Shown here: piece after piece, positions 35,766-44,637 of the stretch | Layout of the letters: every line of letters starts with the position of its first letter | How positions within the stretch are numbered: position 1 is the first letter of the stretch | NCBI RefSeq assembly: GCF_026712185.1 | Contig: NZ_JAPPUX010000005.1 | Span: 360,262-424,261 of the forward strand | Source of the DNA: Nocardioides pini | GTDB lineage: Bacteria > Actinomycetota > Actinomycetes > Propionibacteriales > Nocardioidaceae | DNA: 64,000 nt | Reading direction: 5' to 3' | Notes under the pieces: generated by a model | What the model saw: only the letters and a program-made list of their open reading frames with translations | Told to the model about the DNA's origin: nothing | The model's database searches: none | Program-made: the position numbers and the translations under genes

Positions 35766-37100
35766 TCACGAAGCCCGGGACGCGGCCTTCCGGCGCTCGT
35801 CGAGGCGGGCCATCGTGGGGGTGGCCGTCGCCCCGTGGAGGAGCACCGAGACCACGACGGTGAAGGTCACCGTCGACCACAGCCACGCCTCGCCCGGGAC
35901 GTCCTCGTGGCTCACGGCGTAGGCCAGGTAGTAGAGCGACCCGACGCCCCGGACACCGAAGAACGCGACGGCCGCCATCTCGCCGCGGTCGAGGCCGCCG
36001 TCCAGGCGCTCCTCCCGAGGCTTGACGCCCACGGCGACCCAACCGGCGAGCGGACGCACGACCAGCACGAGGGACAGCGCCACGGTGACGCCGCGCCAGT
36101 CGAGGTGCTCGAGGAGCCCGCGGGTCATCGCCATCCCGAGGACCAGCAGCACGAGCAGCGTCATCAACCGCTCGAGCCGCTCGACCACCCCGTGCATGGC
36201 GCGCTGGTAGGAGTGGCCGTGGTGCGAGGCGCGGAGGCTCATCGCGCAGGTGAAGACGGCCAGGAAGCCGTAGCCGCCGACCAGCTCCGCCGCGCCGTAC
36301 GCCGCCAGGAGCGCGGCGAGGGCCAGCATCGGCTCCCCGTGGTCGGCCAGCCGCAGCTTGTCGCTGCGGGCGCGGAAGGCCTGGCGACCCAGCAGCCAGC
36401 CGCCGGCCAGTCCCACAAGCACGCCCACCACGACCTTGCCGACGAGGTACCACCCCACCCAGACCCCGGCGTCGGCCAGGCCGAACCCGCCGGCCAGCAG
36501 CAGGAGGGCCAGGTGCACGAAGGGGAAGGCGAGGCCGTCGTTGAGGCCGGCCTCCGCCGTGAGTGCGAACCGGATGTCGTCGTCCGCCTCGCGGGGATCC
36601 ACCTCGCCCTCCTCCCCGGGGCCGCCCTCGACGCCGTCGGTGAGCGGCTCGCCCACCTGCACGTCCGAGGCCAGCACGGGGTCGGTGGGCGCGAGCGCGG
36701 CGCCGAGGAGCAGCGCGACCGCCGGCGCCAGCCCCGCCACCCACCACCCGACGAGCGCGACGCCGAGGATCGTCAGCGGCATCGCGACGAGCAGCAGCCG
36801 CCACACGGGGGACCAGGTGCGCCACGAGCGCCACGACCTCGGGTCGAGGGTGCGGTCGATCGCCAGCCCGACGCCCATCAGCGAGACCAGCACGGTGAAC
36901 TCGGTGACGTGCGTGACGACGTCGCGGTGGTCCTGCGGGTCGAGGCTCACCGCGTCGTCGAACGGCAGCAGGCCGATCAGCAGTCCGACGCCGACGAGCA
37001 CCATCGGCGGCGAGACGGGGATGCGGTGCGTGAGCTGGGGCAGGCTGATGGCCAGGAGCAGGGACAGTCCGAAGAGGAGGTAGACCACCGCCCCGGTCAT
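35766..37100 (-). CDS. CPA1-type Na+/H+ antiporter
   Basis: A 444-residue membrane protein with about 12 hydrophobic segments and no large C-terminal regulatory domain. GLNDGLAFPFVHLALL contains the Asn-Asp pair of electroneutral CPA1 exchangers, and LAPTDPVLASDVQVGEPL is the matching TDP loop. It should exchange Na+ or K+ for H+ across the membrane. The ATG overlaps the merR stop by 4 bp, so it is probably controlled with that regulator. Confidence 0.82.
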   Translation of the reverse strand: MTGAVVYLLFGLSLLLAISLPQLTHRIPVSPPMVLVGVGLLIGLLPFDDAVSLDPQDHRDVVTHVTEFTVLVSLMGVGLAIDRTLDPRSWRSWRTWSPVWRLLLVAMPLTILGVALVGWWVAGLAPAVALLLGAALAPTDPVLASDVQVGEPLTDGVEGGPGEEGEVDPREADDDIRFALTAEAGLNDGLAFPFVHLALLLLAGGFGLADAGVWVGWYLVGKVVVGVLVGLAGGWLLGRQAFRARSDKLRLADHGEPMLALAALLAAYGAAELVGGYGFLAVFTCAMSLRASHHGHSYQRAMHGVVERLERLMTLLVLLVLGMAMTRGLLEHLDWRGVTVALSLVLVVRPLAGWVAVGVKPREERLDGGLDRGEMAAVAFFGVRGVGSLYYLAYAVSHEDVPGEAWLWSTVTFTVVVSVLLHGATATPTMARLDERRKAASRAS

Positions 37101-37705
37101 CGCCGCCTGCTGTCGTACGACGCGTGGCTCTCGTCGATCGCCTGCTCGTAGGCCGTGACGAGGCCGGCGATGGTGAGCGGCTTGAGGCGGTGGATGAACT
37201 CGCGCAGCTGCTCGGCCGTGTAGCCGGCCTCGCGGAACTGCGGCCACACCTTCGTGCGGACGATCTCCGAGAGCTCCTCGGCCACCTGGCGACCGTGCGC
37301 GGCGTAGACCTCAGCGACCGCCTCGGCGGCCTCGGGGGAGATGCCCATGCCCGAGAGGCCACCGTGCACGTCGACGTCGCGGTCGCCGGTGACGGGCGCG
37401 AGCAGGGAGAGGTGGCGGGCGATGTCGGACGGCGTGGCGGTGGCCGGGATCTGCTCGACGTACTTCTCGATCGCCGACAGCGTGAAGCCGTGGCCCTGCA
37501 GCTCGCGGACCAGCTCGAGGCGGGCGACGTGGTCGGGTCCGTAGTAGCCCGAGCGGCCGCGTCGCACGGGCGGCGGCACCAGGCCGCGGGAGGCGTAGAA
37601 GCGGACGTTGCGCGCGCTGACGCCGGTGCGCTCGGTCAGCTCGTCCAGGGTCAGCAGCTCGGCGTCCTGCCCGTCCGGCAGGTCGGCATGCAGCTCGGTC
37701 TCCAC
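37097..37705 (-). CDS. MerR-family transcriptional regulator
   Basis: A 202-residue protein. An N-terminal MerR winged helix (LDELTERTGVSARNVRFYAS, then RRGRSGYYGPDHVARLELV) is followed by a coiled-coil helix and a helical C-terminal domain without metal-binding Cys. It is translationally coupled to the antiporter gene and divergent from fadA. The 21-bp palindrome in front of fadA is a plausible binding site. The GTG start at 37705 is the only good one. Confidence 0.8.
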   Translation of the reverse strand: METELHADLPDGQDAELLTLDELTERTGVSARNVRFYASRGLVPPPVRRGRSGYYGPDHVARLELVRELQGHGFTLSAIEKYVEQIPATATPSDIARHLSLLAPVTGDRDVDVHGGLSGMGISPEAAEAVAEVYAAHGRQVAEELSEIVRTKVWPQFREAGYTAEQLREFIHRLKPLTIAGLVTAYEQAIDESHASYDSRRR

Positions 37706-37775
37706 CGGACCATCCTCTCCTCAGCAGCCCTCCCGACTGGAGACCCCGTCGGGTGGGTGACGCGCGCCACACCTG

Positions 37776-37804
37776 TTGGACTGTGACAGTAATGGTGTCA
37801 CAAT
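37776..37804 (+). promoter_or_regulatory. fadA promoter with palindromic operator in the spacer
   Basis: TTGGAC (37776-37781) and CACAAT (37799-37804) are 17 bp apart and the -10 ends 7 nt before the fadA ATG, so the mRNA would be leaderless. The inverted repeat TGTGACA-gtaatgg-TGTCACA (37782-37802) fills the spacer and enters the -10 box, as MerR or TetR operators often do. Confidence 0.55.
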
Positions 37805-37811
37805 CGCCCAC

Positions 37812-39023
37812 ATGGCAGAAGCATTCGTTTACGACCACATCCGCACACCTCGCGGCCGCGGCAAGGCCGTCGGCTCGCTGCACGAGGTGAAGCCGGTGGA
37901 CCTGGTCGTCGGACTCCTCGACGAGCTCAAGACCCGCAACCCCACGCTCGACCCGGCCCGCGTCGACGACGTCGTGCTCGGGGTCGTGACCCCCATCGGC
38001 GACCAGGGCGGCGACATCGCCAAGACCGCCGCGCTCAAGGCCGGCTACCCCGAGACCGTCGCCGGCGTGCAGCTCAACCGCTTCTGCGCCTCGGGCCTCG
38101 AGGCCGTCAACCAGGCCGCCCAGCGGGTGCGCTCGGGCTTCGAGGACCTCCTCATCGCCGGCGGCGTCGAGTCGATGAGCCGCGTCCCGATGGGCAGCGA
38201 CGGCGGCGCCTGGGCCATGGACCCCGCCACCGCGCTGCAGACCGGCTTCGTGCCGCAGGGCATCGGCGCCGACCTCATCGCCACGATCGAGGGCTGGAGC
38301 CGCGAGGACGTCGACGCCTACGCCGCCGAGTCCCACCACCGCGCCGCCAAGGCATGGGCCAACGGCTACTTCGACGACGCCGTCATCCCGGTCAGGGACC
38401 TCAGCGGCGTGACCGTGCTGGACCGCGACGAGACCGTCCGCCCGGACACCTCCGTCGAGGGCCTCGCCGGCCTCAAGCCGTCGTTCGCCCAGATCGGCCG
38501 CGACGCCGGCTTCGACGACGTCGCGCTGGAGAAATACCACTGGATCCCCGCGATCGACCACGTCCACCACGCCGGCAACTCCTCCGGCATCGTCGACGGC
38601 GCGGCCGTGATGGCGATCGGCACCGAGGAGGTCGGTACGTCGCTGGGCCTGACGCCGCGGGCGCGGATCATCTCGACCGCCGTCTCGGGCGCCGACCCGA
38701 CGATCATGCTGACCGGCCCCGCCCCCGCTGCGCGCAAGGCCCTCGCCCGCGCCGGCCTCGAGGTCGACGACATCGACCTGTGGGAGATCAACGAGGCGTT
38801 CGCCGCCGTCGCGATGCGCTTCATGCGCGACATGGGCATCAGCCACGACGTCACCAACGTCAACGGTGGCGCGATCGCGATGGGCCACCCGCTCGGCGCC
38901 ACCGGCGCGATGATCCTCGGCACCCTCGTCGACGAGCTCGCCCGCCGCGACCAGAAGCGCGGCCTCGCCACGCTCTGCGTCGGCGGCGGCATGGGCATCG
39001 CCACGATCGTCGAGCTGGTCTGA
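37812..39023 (+). CDS. fadA: Acetyl-CoA C-acetyltransferase / 3-ketoacyl-CoA thiolase
   Basis: A 403-residue thiolase of normal length. The acyl-accepting Cys is C92 in [11 protein letters not shown], the His loop is [15 protein letters not shown] and the second Cys is in [10 protein letters not shown]. It performs the last step of the beta-oxidation cycle, with the FadB protein encoded next. No Shine-Dalgarno; the start at 37812 agrees with a leaderless promoter. An inverted-repeat element separates it from fadB. Confidence 0.9.
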   Translation: MAEAFVYDHIRTPRGRGKAVGSLHEVKPVDLVVGLLDELKTRNPTLDPARVDDVVLGVVTPIGDQGGDIAKTAALKAGYPETVAGVQLNRFCASGLEAVNQAAQRVRSGFEDLLIAGGVESMSRVPMGSDGGAWAMDPATALQTGFVPQGIGADLIATIEGWSREDVDAYAAESHHRAAKAWANGYFDDAVIPVRDLSGVTVLDRDETVRPDTSVEGLAGLKPSFAQIGRDAGFDDVALEKYHWIPAIDHVHHAGNSSGIVDGAAVMAIGTEEVGTSLGLTPRARIISTAVSGADPTIMLTGPAPAARKALARAGLEVDDIDLWEINEAFAAVAMRFMRDMGISHDVTNVNGGAIAMGHPLGATGAMILGTLVDELARRDQKRGLATLCVGGGMGIATIVELV

Positions 39024-39050
39024 GCGAGGGACGAGCTCAGGCCAGCTGAC

Positions 39051-39184
39051 GGTGGTCGAGTGGCGCGCACGGCCGAGGAACGAGGTCGTGACCGCGCTGT
39101 ATCGAGACCCGATCAGACGACAGACCACCCCAGCCGCGAGCCAGGTCTCGATACGGACCTCGTTCCTCGGCCCTACTCGACCAG
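39051..39184. repeat. Inverted pair of dispersed repeats between fadA and fadB
   Basis: The left copy (39051-39109) begins GGTGGTCGAGT, contains GGCCGAGGAACGAGGTC and ends TATCGAGACC. The right copy (39144-39184) is its shortened reverse complement, beginning GGTCTCGATACG and ending ACTCGACCA. Together they can form a long hairpin, as in REP/BIME-type intergenic repeats. Confidence 0.7.
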
Positions 39185-39202
39185 CGAGTGAGAGAACCCC
39201 AC

Positions 39203-41425
39203 ATGACATCCACTGAGACCCAGACCGCCGTCCGCTACGACAGGGACGCCGACGGCATCGTCACCCTGACCCTCGACGACCCGACGGCCAGCGCCAACAC
39301 GATGAACGAGCTGTACCAGTCGTCGATGGAGGCCGCCGTCCAGCGCCTGCACGAGGAGCAGGACGACGTCACCGGCGTCGTCCTCGCCAGCGCGAAGAAG
39401 ACCTTCTTCGCCGGCGGCAACCTCAAGAGCATGATGAAGGCGACGCCCGCCGACGCCGAGGAGATCTTCGCGATGGGCGAGGCCGTCAAGGCCAGCCTCC
39501 GTCGCCTCGAGAGGTTCCCGCGCCCGGTCGTGGCCGCCATCAACGGCGCGGCGCTGGGCGGCGGCCTGGAGATCGCGCTGGCCGCCAACCGCCGCATCGC
39601 CGTCGACGACCGCTCGGTCAAGATCGGGCTGCCCGAGGCCACGCTCGGCCTGCTCCCGGGCGGCGGCGGCGTCACCCGCGTCGTACGCATGCTGGGGCTC
39701 CAGTCCGCACTGATGGACGTCCTCATGCCCGGCACCCAGTTCGACCCGCAGGGCGCGCTCGCCAAGGGCCTCATCGACGCGGTCGTGCCGACCCGCGAGG
39801 AGCTCGTGCCGGCCGCGAAGGCATGGATCCTCGCGCACCGCGACGACGAGGACGCAGCGTCGAACCCGTGGGACCGCCCCGGCTACAAGATGCCCGGTGG
39901 AACCCCGCGGACCCCGGCGCTCGCGCAGTTCCTGCCGGCCTTCCCCGCCCTGCTGCGCAAGCAGACGAAGGGTGCGGTCTACCCCGCGCCGCGGGCGATC
40001 ATGAGCGCCGCCGTCGAGGGCGCGCAGGTGGACTTCGACACCGCCTCGCGCATCGAGAGCCGCTACTTCACGAACCTGGTCGTCAACCAGCAGGCCAAGA
40101 ACATGATCCAGGCCTTCTTCTTCGACCTTCAGGCCATCAACTCCGGCTCGCTGCGCCCGCAGGGCATCGAGCGCTGGCAGGCGACGAAGGTGGCCGTCCT
40201 CGGCGCCGGGATGATGGGCGCCGGCATCGCCTACTCCTGCGCCCGCGCCGGCATGCAGGTCGTGCTCAAGGACGTCTCGCTCGAGGCGGCCGAGAAGGGC
40301 AGGGCCTACACCGCGAAGCTCAACGCCAAGGGCGTCGAGCGCGGCAAGATCAGCCAGGACAAGGCCGACGAGCTCCTGGGCCGCATCACGCCCACCGCCG
40401 ACGCCGCCGACCTGGCCGGCTGCGACCTGGTGATCGAGGCCGTCTTCGAGGACCCGTCGCTCAAGGCCAAGGTCTTCGCCGAGGTCGCGCCGTACGTCGA
40501 CGACGACGCGCTGCTGTGCTCCAACACCTCGACCCTGCCGATCACCGAGCTCGCGACCGGCGTCGACCGCCCCGCCGACTTCATCGGGCTGCACTTCTTC
40601 AGCCCCGTCGACAAGATGCCGCTGGTCGAGATCATCCGCGGCAGGGAGACCTCCGACGTCGCGCTGGCGAAGGCCTACGACGTCGTTCATCAGATCCGCA
40701 AGACGCCGATCGTCGTCAACGACTCGCGCGGCTTCTACACCTCGCGCGTCATCGGCACGCAGATCAACGAGGGTCTCGCGATGCTCGCCGAGGGCGTCCA
40801 CCCGGTCTCGCTGGAGCGCGCCGCCACCTCGGCCGGCTTCCCGGTCGGCCCGCTGCAGATCAGCGACGAGCTCAACATGGAGCTGATGGCCAAGATCCGC
40901 AAGGCCACCGCCGACGCGGCCGAGCGCGAGGGCATCGACCTCGGGCCCGACCCCGCCGGCGACGTGATCACGACGATGATCGGCCTCGGCCGCCCGTCGC
41001 GCCTCAAGGGTGCGGGCTTCTACGACTACGACGAGTCCGGACGTCGTACGACGCTGTGGCCCGGGCTCGCCGAGCACTTCCCCGTCGCGGAGCAGCAGCC
41101 CCCGATCCGCGACGTGCGCGACCGGATGCTCTTCATCGAGGCGCTCGAGACCGCGAAGTGCTTCGAGGAGGGCGTGATCACCTCGGCCGCCGCGGCCAAC
41201 ATCGGCTCGATCATGGGCATCGGCTTCCCGGCGCTGACCGGCGGCGCGGCGCAGTTCATGACCGGCTGGCAGGCGCTCGACGAGACCGGCCACGGCGTCG
41301 GGCCGATCGGCCTGGCGGCCTTCGTGGCCCGCGCCGACGAGCTGGCCGAGGCCTACGGCGAGCGCTTCCGGCCCACGGCACGCCTGCGCGAGATGGCGGA
41401 GCAGGGCGAGACCTTCCCCGCCTGA
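39203..41425 (+). CDS. fadB: Multifunctional fatty acid oxidation protein (enoyl-CoA hydratase / 3-hydroxyacyl-CoA dehydrogenase)
   Basis: A 740-residue bifunctional enzyme. Residues 1-300 are a crotonase domain (NGAALGGGLEIALAANRRIA, LPEATLGLLPGGGG). The NAD-binding GAGMMGAGIAYSCARAG opens the dehydrogenase at about residue 335, followed by LHFFSPVDKMPLVEI and the C-terminal 3HCDH domain. It hydrates enoyl-CoA and oxidises the product for FadA. The ATG at 39203 has a weak GAGAG upstream. It ends just before a 31-bp tandem repeat. Confidence 0.9.
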   Translation: MTSTETQTAVRYDRDADGIVTLTLDDPTASANTMNELYQSSMEAAVQRLHEEQDDVTGVVLASAKKTFFAGGNLKSMMKATPADAEEIFAMGEAVKASLRRLERFPRPVVAAINGAALGGGLEIALAANRRIAVDDRSVKIGLPEATLGLLPGGGGVTRVVRMLGLQSALMDVLMPGTQFDPQGALAKGLIDAVVPTREELVPAAKAWILAHRDDEDAASNPWDRPGYKMPGGTPRTPALAQFLPAFPALLRKQTKGAVYPAPRAIMSAAVEGAQVDFDTASRIESRYFTNLVVNQQAKNMIQAFFFDLQAINSGSLRPQGIERWQATKVAVLGAGMMGAGIAYSCARAGMQVVLKDVSLEAAEKGRAYTAKLNAKGVERGKISQDKADELLGRITPTADAADLAGCDLVIEAVFEDPSLKAKVFAEVAPYVDDDALLCSNTSTLPITELATGVDRPADFIGLHFFSPVDKMPLVEIIRGRETSDVALAKAYDVVHQIRKTPIVVNDSRGFYTSRVIGTQINEGLAMLAEGVHPVSLERAATSAGFPVGPLQISDELNMELMAKIRKATADAAEREGIDLGPDPAGDVITTMIGLGRPSRLKGAGFYDYDESGRRTTLWPGLAEHFPVAEQQPPIRDVRDRMLFIEALETAKCFEEGVITSAAAANIGSIMGIGFPALTGGAAQFMTGWQALDETGHGVGPIGLAAFVARADELAEAYGERFRPTARLREMAEQGETFPA

Positions 41426-41427
41426 CC

Positions 41428-41527
41428 ACCGGGCACTTCCTCGCGCTGCAGACCGCCGACCGGGCACTTCCTCGCGCTGCAGACCGCCGACCGGGCACTT
41501 CCTCGCGCTGGAGGTGCCCGGTCGGCG
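41428..41527. repeat. 31-bp tandem repeats ending in a hairpin, after fadB
   Basis: Two full identical 31-bp units (41428-41458 and 41459-41489, each starting ACCGGGCACTTCCTCGCGCT) and a 21-bp third unit are followed by GAGGTGCCCGGTCGGCG, the inverted complement of the repeat. The last unit and the inverted arm form a stem of about 17 bp, so this could end fadB transcription. There are no spacers, so it is not a CRISPR array. Confidence 0.75.
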
Positions 41528-41557
41528 CATTCTGCCGCGAGGAAGAGGGAGGTCGGC

Positions 41558-41563
41558 GAGGAT
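41558..41563 (+). promoter_or_regulatory. -10 box of the first ABC operon
   Basis: GAGGAT ends 6 nt before the GTG at 41570, the leaderless spacing. Confidence 0.4.
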
Positions 41564-41569
41564 TGGGGG

Positions 41570-42268
41570 GTGAGCCAGACCCCCGCCGTCGTCGTCCGCG
41601 ACCTGCACGTCCGCTTCGGCGACGTCGAGGCGGTCTCGGGGGTGGACCTGGTCGCCGAGAGCGGCCGCGCGACGGCCCTGCTGGGCCGCAACGGCGCCGG
41701 CAAGTCGACGACCATGAAGGTCCTCGCCGGTGTCGTCCCGCCCACCTCCGGCACGGTCACCGTCGCCGGCCACGACGCGGCCACCGACGCGCTCGGCGTG
41801 AAGCGCGCGGTCGGCTACTGCCCCGACGTCGGCGGGCTTGTCCCGCGGGCGACCCCGTGGGAGCACCTGCAGCTCAGTGCCCGCCTGCGCCGGATGGGCG
41901 ACTGGGAGGAGCGTGGGCGCGACCTCCTCGAGCGCTTCGAGCTCGGCGACGTCGCGCACCGGGTGGTCGGCGGCTTCAGCCACGGCATGAGCCGCCGCCT
42001 CAGCGTGGTGCTGGCGGCGCTCCACGAGCCGGCCGTGCTGCTCCTCGACGAGCCCTTCGACGGCGTCGACCCGCTCGGCGTCGAGGCGACGCTGGAGGTC
42101 GTCGCCGACGCGCGCGCCCGCGGCGCCTGCGTCCTGCTCTCCACCCACCTGCGCGACCTCGCGCTCGAGGCCTGCGGCGAGGCCGTCGTGCTGCGCGGCG
42201 GCAACCGGGTCGCCGCGATGCAGGCCGCCGACCTCACCGGCGAGGCCTACCGTGCGCTCCTCGACTGA
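41570..42268 (+). CDS. ABC transporter ATP-binding protein
   Basis: A 232-residue ATPase subunit. Walker A is LLGRNGAGKSTT, Walker B is LLLDEPFDGVDPLG and the signature is degenerate (SHGMSRRLS instead of LSGGQ), as in many ABC-2-type exporters. It energises the membrane partner encoded next, which it overlaps by 17 bp. The GTG start fits a leaderless promoter. The exported substrate is unknown. Confidence 0.85.
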   Translation: MSQTPAVVVRDLHVRFGDVEAVSGVDLVAESGRATALLGRNGAGKSTTMKVLAGVVPPTSGTVTVAGHDAATDALGVKRAVGYCPDVGGLVPRATPWEHLQLSARLRRMGDWEERGRDLLERFELGDVAHRVVGGFSHGMSRRLSVVLAALHEPAVLLLDEPFDGVDPLGVEATLEVVADARARGACVLLSTHLRDLALEACGEAVVLRGGNRVAAMQAADLTGEAYRALLD

Positions 42269-43808
42269 GCCCACCCGCGCGCCCGACGGCTGGGGGGACG
42301 CGCTGCGCGACGCCGGTCACCTGGTGGCGTTCCGTGCCCGGACCGTACGCCGTCGCGGTGCCGCGGCGGCGGGTGCCGGCGCCGTGCTGCTGCTGACGAT
42401 CCTCTCCGCCGTCGGCCCCGCGGACGTCGATGCGGACGGGGCGGTCGGTGACATCCTCGACACCCTCGTCGACGCCCTCAGCGGCAACGTCGGCGCGGCC
42501 CTCGCCGGGACGCTGGTGCTGTCGGTGGTGTCGGCGACGAGCTCGGGCGGCGGCCGCGAGCTGCTCTCGCGCGGCGAGGCTTCGATCCATCCGCTCGGCC
42601 CGCGCACGGAGCACCTCGGTGCGCTCGCCCTCGCCCCGCTCAACCTCGCCTGGCTCATCCAGGTCTGGGGGTTGCTCGCCGTCGTCGCGCTGGTCACGCC
42701 GGCCGAGGCGCGCCTGGGTGCGCAGGCCGTGGTCGTGGCGTGGGTGCTCGCCGCGACCGCACTCGGGCAGGTCGTGGGCTGGGCCGTCGAGGGCGTACGA
42801 CGCACGCCGCACGGCGTCCTCGTCGTCCGGGTCGCCGGCATCTCGCTCGCGCTCGTCGCGGGTGCCCTGCACCTCACGGGACGGCTGCGCCCGGTCGTCG
42901 AGGGGCTGCCGACGACCTGGGTCGCCGGTGCGATGCAGGACGACCGGTGGCCGGTCGCGGCGCTGGGCCTGGTGGCGCTCGCCGTGCTCGCCGTGGTGGT
43001 GGGCGGAGCCCCCGCGGCCTGGGCCCTCGGGCTGCCGCCGCGCGAGGAGCTGCGGGTGCAGTCCGGCGTGCACGAGGCGCGCCCCCTGCCCGAGCCGCGG
43101 TGGGGCTCGGGCGACCGCGCGCTCCTGCGGCGCCTCGACCGCGGGTCGGTCTGGAGGTCGGTCGGCATGCGTCGCGGCCTCATCGTCCTCGGGATGGGCC
43201 CCGGCCTCGTCGCGCTCCTCGCCGGCCTCGAGTGGGGGACGGTGCTGCTGCTCCCCGGTCTCGCCGCCAGCGGCGCGGCACTGCTCTTCGGCGTGAACGC
43301 CTGGTGCCTCGACGGCAAGGGCATGGTCTGGCGCGAGACGCTGCCGGTCTCGGCCCGCGACGTGTTCGACGTACGCGCCCTCGTCGTCGCCGAGTGCATG
43401 GCAGCCGTGTCGGGGGTGACCGTCGTGCTCGCGCTGCTGCGCAACGGCCTGCCGCCGCTCGGGACCGGCGTCGCCGTGGCGTCGTGCTGGCTCGTCGTGG
43501 TCGTGCAGGTCCTCGCGATCGTGATGACCTGGTCGATCCGCTCGCCCTTCGGCGTCGACCTGTCCTCCCCGCGCGCCACACCGGCGCCCCACGCGGCGAT
43601 GGCCGGGTACGCCGGGAGGCTCTCGCTGGTCACCACCCTCACCGCGATGCTCTTCACCGCGCTCGCCGCGCTGCCGTGGGCCTGGGCCCCCGCCGTGGCC
43701 GCCCTGCCCTTCCTCGCCTGGTCGACCCGCCGCCTGCTCCGCGCCCGCCGGCGCTGGATCGCCGGCGACGAGCGCGCCCGGGTCGTGCTGACGGTCGCCG
43801 CCGTCTGA
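42252..43808 (+). CDS. Multi-pass membrane protein, ABC exporter partner
   Basis: A 518-residue integral membrane protein with about ten hydrophobic segments. It overlaps the ATPase gene by 17 bp, so it is the likely membrane subunit. The sequence does not match a named permease family that I recognise; the arrangement resembles large ABC-2-like actinobacterial exporters. It is followed at once by a duplicated GCAGAGTCCCC and the 70-bp PadR-associated repeat. Confidence 0.65.
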   Translation: MRSSTEPTRAPDGWGDALRDAGHLVAFRARTVRRRGAAAAGAGAVLLLTILSAVGPADVDADGAVGDILDTLVDALSGNVGAALAGTLVLSVVSATSSGGGRELLSRGEASIHPLGPRTEHLGALALAPLNLAWLIQVWGLLAVVALVTPAEARLGAQAVVVAWVLAATALGQVVGWAVEGVRRTPHGVLVVRVAGISLALVAGALHLTGRLRPVVEGLPTTWVAGAMQDDRWPVAALGLVALAVLAVVVGGAPAAWALGLPPREELRVQSGVHEARPLPEPRWGSGDRALLRRLDRGSVWRSVGMRRGLIVLGMGPGLVALLAGLEWGTVLLLPGLAASGAALLFGVNAWCLDGKGMVWRETLPVSARDVFDVRALVVAECMAAVSGVTVVLALLRNGLPPLGTGVAVASCWLVVVVQVLAIVMTWSIRSPFGVDLSSPRATPAPHAAMAGYAGRLSLVTTLTAMLFTALAALPWAWAPAVAALPFLAWSTRRLLRARRRWIAGDERARVVLTVAAV

Positions 43809-43844
43809 GATGCCTGGCTCCCTCCCCCCGCAGAGTCCCCGCAG

Positions 43845-43914
43845 AGTCCCCGCTCGAGCGGGGAGTCCGTCACTGGAAGGGGCGCACAACCCCCTCTAGG
43901 TGTCGGACTACCCC
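43845..43914 (+). repeat. 70-bp PadR-associated repeat, copy 2
   Basis: It matches the reverse complement of 19383-19452 at about 60 of 70 positions, with the same hairpin (CCCCGCTCGAGCGGGG) and outer inverted repeat. It lies 91-160 bp upstream of the second padR start and also 37 bp after the preceding permease gene. Confidence 0.75.
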
Positions 43915-43933
43915 GACAGGGGACGTCGGCCCC

Positions 43934-43952
43934 ATGCATACGTGGTATACAT
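43934..43952. promoter_or_regulatory. Operator/promoter of the padR-ABC operon
   Basis: ATGCATAC-GTG-GTATACAT is an inverted repeat with 7 of 8 matching positions. TATACAT inside it is also a good -10. AT-rich PadR operators commonly look like this, so autoregulation is likely. Confidence 0.5.
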
Positions 43953-44004
43953 ACCCGGTATCCATCGGCCGACGGGGGACGGTGGACGAGTCACGGAGGC
44001 GTGG

Positions 44005-44637
44005 ATGTCGATCCGGCAGGCGATGCTGGCGATCCTGGAGCAGGGGCCGATGTACGGCTACCAGCTGCGGGCGGAGTTCGAGCAGCGGACGGGGGAGACC
44101 TGGCCGCTCAACATCGGGCAGGTCTACACGACCCTGACCCGGCTCGAGCGCGACGGACTGGTCGAGGTCGTCGGACACGGGGGTGCCGACGAGACCGACG
44201 AGGCCGCGGACGCGGGCAGCGACCGCCAGCACGTCAGCTACCGCGCCACCGAGGCGGGACGGGGCGAGGTGTCGGAGTGGTTCGCCACCCCGGTGCCTCG
44301 CACCCAGCCCCCGCGCGACGAGCTCGCGATCAAGCTGGCCCTCGCGGTCACGCTGCCGGGGGTCGACGTCGGCACGATCATCCAGCGCCAGCGCACCGCC
44401 ACGATGGCCTCCCTGCAGGACTACACGCGCCTCAAGCGCTCGGGCCGCGCCGCCCGGCCGGAGGAGCCGGCCGACCTCGCCTGGAGCCTGGTCCTCGACG
44501 CGCTCGTCTTCGACGCCGAGGCCGAGGTGCGCTGGCTCGACCACTGCGAGGCGAGGCTGCGGCGGGCGGCGACCGAGCGCACGGACGTACGCCGTGACGC
44601 CCCTGCCGCGTCGACCACCGAGGGGGCCGCTCGATGA
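44005..44637 (+). CDS. PadR-family transcriptional regulator
   Basis: A 210-residue protein. The N-terminal winged helix (RQAMLAILEQGPMYGYQLRA, IGQVYTTLTRLERDGLV) is followed by a long helical C-terminal domain, the PadR/VirC type. The ATG at 44005 has GGAGG 5 nt upstream and is preferred to 43900. It overlaps the ABC ATPase gene by 4 bp (ATGA) and thus probably represses this exporter operon from the operator at 43934, as seen for PadR-regulated drug or peptide exporters. Confidence 0.83.
   Translation: MSIRQAMLAILEQGPMYGYQLRAEFEQRTGETWPLNIGQVYTTLTRLERDGLVEVVGHGGADETDEAADAGSDRQHVSYRATEAGRGEVSEWFATPVPRTQPPRDELAIKLALAVTLPGVDVGTIIQRQRTATMASLQDYTRLKRSGRAARPEEPADLAWSLVLDALVFDAEAEVRWLDHCEARLRRAATERTDVRRDAPAASTTEGAAR

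Noticed and set aside
41428..41527. CRISPR-like direct repeats
   Set aside because: The units are contiguous with no unique spacers, the series ends in a hairpin, and no cas genes are present.
39173..42274. A 1033-residue open frame on the minus strand
   Set aside because: It is antisense to fadB and the ABC ATPase, both of which have clear family motifs; its composition is the His/Asp/Arg/Gly-rich type produced by reading high-GC genes in the wrong frame.
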